Source: Cephalotus follicularis (taxonomy: Eukaryota; Streptophyta; Magnoliopsida; Oxalidales; Cephalotaceae). Taken from it: a stretch of DNA of 64,000 bases. A program made the translations under genes and the position numbers. The stretch covers positions 2,508 to 66,507 of the forward strand of contig BDDD01000317.1 in NCBI GenBank assembly GCA_001972305.1. Direction: 5' to 3'. The notes beneath the pieces were generated by a model. It was not told the DNA's origin. It made no database searches and worked only from the letters and a program-made list of their open reading frames with translations. Position 1 is the first letter of the stretch. Each line of letters starts with the position of its first letter. Shown in pieces: positions 59,534 through 64,000 of this stretch.

Positions 59534-60712
59534 TCAAGTCTTCACATTATCTCCTTCTTCTTCTTCCGATTCTTCTTCTTCAGAAGAGGAGATGTCAGCA
59601 GCTTCAATAAGACCTTTGGCAATCATCTTCTTCTCCAGTCTCCTAAGTCTTCTATGTTGATTGTCAAAGAGGTCAAGAAATTCTCCTCTCAAATTATCCA
59701 TCTTGATATTCAACTTTCTCATCTCATCCAACAAAACATCCATGGACATTGACGCCTTGCTGCTACTACTTGCTTGAATTTGCTGCATCTGTGGTGCAGG
59801 GGTTTGCTTCTTTCTTTGAGCTTCTCCTTGCTCTTCAACATCCTCACCTTCACCTTCAACTCTTTTTCTTCTTCTTCCACCTTCCTTGGGCAGCCATTCA
59901 ACACCTTTATCAGAATCAAACACTCTCTTCCATCACATTCTCTTCAAGGAAGAGGCATTGTAGATGTCTCCAACATCTATCCTCTATGCAACTTCATTCC
60001 CAAACACTATCCCAAAGTGAGAAAGAATCTTGGTGATTACCATACCGTATGGCAATGCACCTTCAACTTTAGAAGTTGCTCTTAACATGTTCTTCATGAT
60101 TAAATGAGGGGGCTTCAATGGTTTACCAGTCACAACATGCCACATACTATATAAGTCTTGGTAACTCATCTTTTCATGCCCACCGGAGGTAGGTAGAATA
60201 TGAGTGGCAGTTATGTGGTGGAGCAGCCTATGCTCAGCACCAAGGAGATTGGTAGGCTTGGCCATGCCTCCAAAAACATTCTCATTAGGGTAGAACACCC
60301 TAAGACAATCCTCCAAAACTAATTCTGGATCCTCCGGCCATTTCTTAATTTCAAAAAACTTTGATCCAGCAGCAGGTACGTTCAAAATCTGACCTAGAAT
60401 CTTATCATCAAACTTGATAATTATTCTATTAACCTTAGTCTTCAATTCCAAAACATCATTACAATCATCTCCAACATTACTCAAATTGCTATAAAAGTCT
60501 TTAATAGGTTATATATAATATGGAGCATTAATCGTAAAGTAATATTTCCAACCTAAAACATCAAATCATTGTTCTAGATTAAATTTATCACCTGTAGTGA
60601 AGGAGAAATCAACAGTCCTTTCACAAAGCACTTTTTGGGAAACATAAGAACTCTTGTATATCTGACCAGTGGGTGTCTTGCCTCCATGTGATGAGTGCTT
60701 TGTCTTCGGCAT
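59534..60712 (-). pseudogene. Plant transposon protein (Transposase_32-like) gene, broken
   Basis: The ATG at 60710-60712 begins MPKTKHSSHGGKTPTG. The middle (about 60484-59990) has the wording of the putative plant transposon protein family (PF20167-like): VNRIIIKFDDKILGQILNVP, EHRLLHHITATHILP, MWHVVTGKPLKPPHLI and LPYGMVITKILSHFGI. The C-terminal part is basic, then a coiled coil (LLDEMRKLNIKMDNLRGEF), then acidic, ending NVKT. It is about 390 codons long and converges on transposase 2. In-frame stops lie near 60570, 60510 and 59927. The role of this family in transposition is not established. It could be an accessory factor or captured DNA from another element. Confidence 0.72.
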
Positions 60713-60834
60713 AATGCAGGATAAGGTTTTGATAAAAAAAGATTCAAGATTTTTAGGTCTGAAGATCGGATTTTAGAAAAAGGAAAGAGAGGGAAACTAG
60801 GGATTTCAACGCTAAAACAAGTAAAAGTCGACGA

Positions 60835-61095
60835 AAACGCACAGAGCTTTATATACTCGACCCGTAGGCGTCAATGTCTAATGTTTGCGTTGACACTTAT
60901 CGTGTACCATTTGATACAGTCGATATAGGCGTTAACGTCATCATTGACGCAAAAACATGTCGTTAACGCTAATAGATAGCATTGACGCACAAGATCAAAA
61001 GCATTCCCTCATAGATAGCGTTGACTTATATCAGTCATATTGGCGTCAATGACTAGACACTCGGCATCAACGTCATGCATACACGTCAACGTGAA
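60835..61095. repeat. Right subterminal array of GCGTTGACG-type motifs
   Basis: About ten motifs (GGCGTCAATG, GCGTTGACAC, GGCGTTAACGTC, CATTGACGC, CGTTAACGC, GCGTTGAC, GGCGTCAATG, GCATCAACGTC, CACGTCAACG) in mixed orientation. The CCGG-rich end follows. Confidence 0.78.
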
Positions 61096-61283
61096 TATGA
61101 ACCGAACCAGCTCGGACCGGCCTGTCTCGCTTATGGTTAAGGTTCACGTGCCGGTTCGGTTTTCACTTTTTAGCTCCATGAACCGGACTGGCCCGAACCG
61201 TGAGAAAGGCGGTCTGGTTCAAGAACCGGACCTCTTTTCGCCGGTCCCGACCGGTCCAGACCATTGTCCGAACCCGCTCGGAC

Positions 61284-61297
61284 CGCTTGCAACCCTA
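61284..61297 (-). repeat. Right terminal inverted repeat of the hAT
   Basis: CGCTTGCAACCCTA, the complement of the left end with one mismatch, then CTCAGTCC. It is preceded from about 61105 by GGACCGG, CCGGTCC and similar motifs. Confidence 0.92.
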
Positions 61298-61361
61298 CTC
61301 AGTCCGTATCTTATTTTTAATTTGGATTTGTTGCATAAGAATAGCATGTGAAAACTCCTTC

Positions 61362-61735
61362 CAAAATTTGATCGCGTGATTTTATTTTGCGAATTTAATG
61401 TTGCATTTGATATTCTATATTTATATTCATGTAGCTAATGAATATTAATTTTTAATTCAATCAGATATCTGTAGATATGACATTCCACTCTTTTAGTATA
61501 AATAAACAAATCATATAACAATCGTAAATTTTATCCTTATATTCCCAAAATTTGATTTTATGATTTTATTTTACGAATTCAAACGTTAAATTTGATATTC
61601 GAAATTTGTATCTATGTAATTAATGCATACAAATTTTCAATTCAATCAAATATCTAGATTTTACATCGAATAAACTACTATTTTCGTATAAATAAGAAAA
61701 TCGTATAACAGTTCAAAATTTTATTATTTAAATGA
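61362..61735. repeat. Diverged direct duplication of about 185 bp
   Basis: 61362-61541 and 61548-61735 share CCAAAATTTGAT, GATTTTATTTT(G/A)CGAATT, TTTGATATTC, TTCAATCA(G/A)ATATCT, TAGTATAAATAA and TCGTATAACA in order, by eye 75-80 percent identical. Part of the block recurs inverted near 61740-61840. Non-coding. Confidence 0.75.
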
Positions 61736-62149
61736 AATAATTACAGATATCTGATTGATTTGAAAATTTATATGTATACTTTATATAATTAAACATCAAA
61801 TTCAGTTGGATACATAAAATAAAATCATAAGAATGAATTTAGGAAAAGCTCCAATATCCATTTTTTCCATTTAATTTAAATTTTTATTACAAATTTAAAT
61901 AGGTGAACTTTTCACCATAAATCCTTTAAAATGTTTTTCACCGAAAAGAGATACTTTATTAATTGTTTTTAAAAACAATTTTTGAAGTAGAAAATAGTGT
62001 TGATATGTTTGATAATGAGAATACATAAATCATCATATTAACCCTAATCCAATGTTTATTTTGTCATCTATACTTCAAAAAAATACATGTCGATATTCAA
62101 ATTCCGATCTCAACACAAAATCTTATATGATAGTTACTAATCTACAAAT

Positions 62150-62700
62150 AATATTGTCATATAGTGACAAACTTTTTAGTTTGTCATATCATCTTACACT
62201 TCAATGAGTTGCATTAATTTTAAGGAAACACTTAATGCAATTCATTAAATGATATAGAATGGTGTAAGATTGGGAAGCAAACTAAAAAATTTACTACAAT
62301 ATGGCAATTTATCCTGACTCAAAAGAGGTAGGATATATTGTTACCCCATCTTATACCATTTAATGAAATGCATTAGTTTTAATGCCTCACTTGAGTGGTA
62401 TAAGATTTTGTGGTAAACAAAAAAAATTGCCATCATATGACAATTTATCATGACTCATTTTCTTTACGGGAGTGATTTTTTTAACTAACTATTTGAGTTT
62501 ATGATATTTTAAATTGAGTCAGGATAAATTATCACCTAATAGTAAATTTTTTAGTTTGCCATATAATCTTTTGTCACATAAATATCATTTAATAAAATAC
62601 ATTAAATGAGACATTAAAATTAATATACTTTATTAAATAATATAAGATAAATTGATCAAGGTGATAATATATCCTACATTGAAAACAATATATAAGGATT
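62150..62700. repeat. Cluster of fold-back repeats, possible MITEs
   Basis: 62270-62322 is the inverse of 62513-62565 (AAACTAAAAAATTTACTA and its complement). 62328-62392 is the inverse of 62610-62680 (GTAGGATATATTGTTACC and its complement). Within 62160-62300, TAGTTTG...TCTTACAC pairs with GTGTAAGAT...CAAACTA. No coding region was seen and target duplications were not determined. Confidence 0.7.
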
Positions 62701-64000
62701 AGTGGAAATAGTAATTGAACAAGGGACCTCCAGCTTATATCTAAAAAATCTCCACACTAATTTAATCCACCTAAGAGTGCCTATACTTTCACTGTCTTAA
62801 ATGCTAAACAGTGTGGCCTATGTATATAGGCGTACATTGGTGTGAATGTCAAATTCGATGGGGGTCCAAACTTTGGCTTCATGGGTCATGGCTAATTGAT
62901 TGATAATCCCTTTTGGTTGCCCACCTTTCTAGGTGGGGAGCTCATGCTATTGCCAAAAATTGGCCAAGCTAAGCTACTCATGATATCAACATAATATCTA
63001 AATTTTTGGGGGTTGTGCTATGTTGTCCATGCCTTGGCCGCCGTCCTTTCTAGGTGGGAGCTGATGCTAAACCTTGCAAAAAGGCTGCTATGAAAATGAA
63101 ATGAACAAGTATCAAAATTGCAAGCTGTGCTACATAATGCTACTCTTGGTCTCCAACTAAAATAAGTTCTCTAAATATATTATGATGATAACTGAAATTT
63201 AATTTTTGAAACTTCGTATATTTTGGTGAATACACTGAAACTAATAAAAATTGAATGTTGAAATTCGACTCCAACATAGTTCCTAACAGATTGAGTAAAT
63301 ATTAGAAGAGATAAAAATGTGTAATTTGCGAATCCTTTCGTTAGTTATTTAAAATACTAGATTTGGTGATACATAACAACTTGATCCTTTTATTTTCAAC
63401 CATTAGCTGACTTGATATCGTAGTTATTTTTGCTAATTAGATCCTATGATCTCACTTGGACCAAACCCCCTTATAAAATGACTTTTGGGGTGGCTATGTA
63501 TCTGGTAAGAAAGTAACGGTTGGGGGTCCTTGCCTCCTTGGGGATCATACAACAGAATAGATAGCTCTGGCCCAATTTGAACTGATTAGTAACAGTGCTG
63601 GTTTCAATTTGGACAAACGCATTGCTTCAAACCAATTACCATAACATATCAATTTTGAATAATTAACGTTATTAACCGCAACTGTAATGATGTGTTCAAA
63701 TAATATTAGTGATATTTTAACGCATGACATCTTAACTACTATGATATAATATTATTCATTTAAAATATAGAGGAAATCTTATTTTGACCCCAACACATAT
63801 ACATCACATCTAATTTTGACTTCTTATATTTCAATTATCTCAATTTAGTTTTACACATTTAAAATTTTCCCAATTTGGCTCCTTTGCTAAAACCGTTAGC
63901 GATATAATATAAAGTTATTCTAAAAAGTTACATGAATCTAACACACGTATGATGCATGTTTTTTGGATTAATCTCATTATGATTTATTTCATTGGTGAAA
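62701..64000. other. Spacer, no gene seen
   Basis: AT-rich. CCTTTCTAGGTGGG followed by AGCT(C/G)ATGCTA occurs twice (about 62921 and 63040). No coding region, RNA gene or element end was recognised up to the window edge. Confidence 0.5.

Larger units (their letters stand above)
56141..59838 (+). repeat. hAT tandem unit 2
   Basis: It repeats unit 1 from AACATCAACCAACATT. Beyond 59838 the sequence continues into the front of the minus-strand gene, which unit 1 lacks. Confidence 0.9.
51533..61297 (+). mobile_element. Composite hAT DNA transposon, 9765 bp
   Basis: An 8-bp target duplication, CTCAGTCC, stands at 51525-51532 and 61298-61305, exactly as hAT transposases make. The terminal inverted repeats are TAGGGTTGCAAGTG (51533-51546) and its partner 61284-61297 with one mismatch. 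The first and last 150 bp or so are rich in GGACCGG/CCGGTCC repeats, typical of plant hAT ends. Inside are two tandem units (52248-56023 and 56141-59838, about 96 percent identical by eye), each with a hAT transposase on the plus strand, an array of GCGTTGACG motifs, and the 3' part of a convergent minus-strand gene. Only unit 2 joins the rest of that gene (to 60712). A scrap of LTR (56024-56140) separates the units. Both transposases carry stop codons, so the element is not autonomous now. Confidence 0.92.

Overview
The window looks like nuclear DNA of a eudicot plant. It is AT-rich, its genes have many GT-AG introns, it is full of Ty1/copia elements primed by initiator-Met tRNA, and its three kinds of host gene (NPF2-type transporters, a PYRR riboflavin enzyme, a DUF155 mitochondrial protein) are plant families. 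I cannot name the species.

Layout. 1-1292: AT-rich spacer with a 97-bp tandem duplication. 1293-6678: old Tnt1/Tork-like copia with two LTRs and target duplication CAAAC. 6917-10666 (-): NPF2 transporter gene A, four exons, intact. 10667-12902: its upstream region. 12903-20258: a pile of elements. A minus-strand copia with a minisatellite in its LTR is split by a gag-only LTR element (target duplication ATGTT), next to a Mutator-like fold-back element with two sets of inverted repeats. 20700-23720 (-): NPF2 gene B, a tandem duplicate of A. 23721-25582: upstream region paralogous to that of A. 25583-29604: copia remnant split by a 2968-bp solo LTR (target duplication CCACC) carrying a 5S-rRNA-like block. 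29605-33693: 5'-truncated LINE split by another copia. 33954-40389 (+): PYRR, nine exons, intact. 40608-41812: a third copy of the NPF upstream segment with no NPF gene beside it. 42496-50260 (-): RRL/DUF155 gene, seven exons, intact, whose third intron holds a copia. 51533-61297: a 9765-bp hAT element with 8-bp target duplication CTCAGTCC, two tandem transposase units and a minus-strand 'plant transposon protein' gene. 61298-64000: AT-rich spacer with diverged and fold-back repeats.

Function. The four host genes do not form a pathway. A and B are probably plasma-membrane proton-dependent or NAXT-like anion transporters. PYRR catalyses the pyrimidine reductase step of plastid riboflavin synthesis and has a YbiA-like N-glycosidase tail. 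RRL is an inner-membrane-type mitochondrial DUF155 protein. I joined all four from splice sites read by eye, and every sum of exon lengths is a multiple of three.

The most unusual object is the hAT element: a tandem transposase duplication whose copies share several in-frame stops, repeated arrays of a GCGTCAACG-type motif, and an inverted repeat between the transposase tail and the 3' end of the convergent gene. Next come the gene-less third copy of the NPF upstream segment and the solo LTR with its 5S block.
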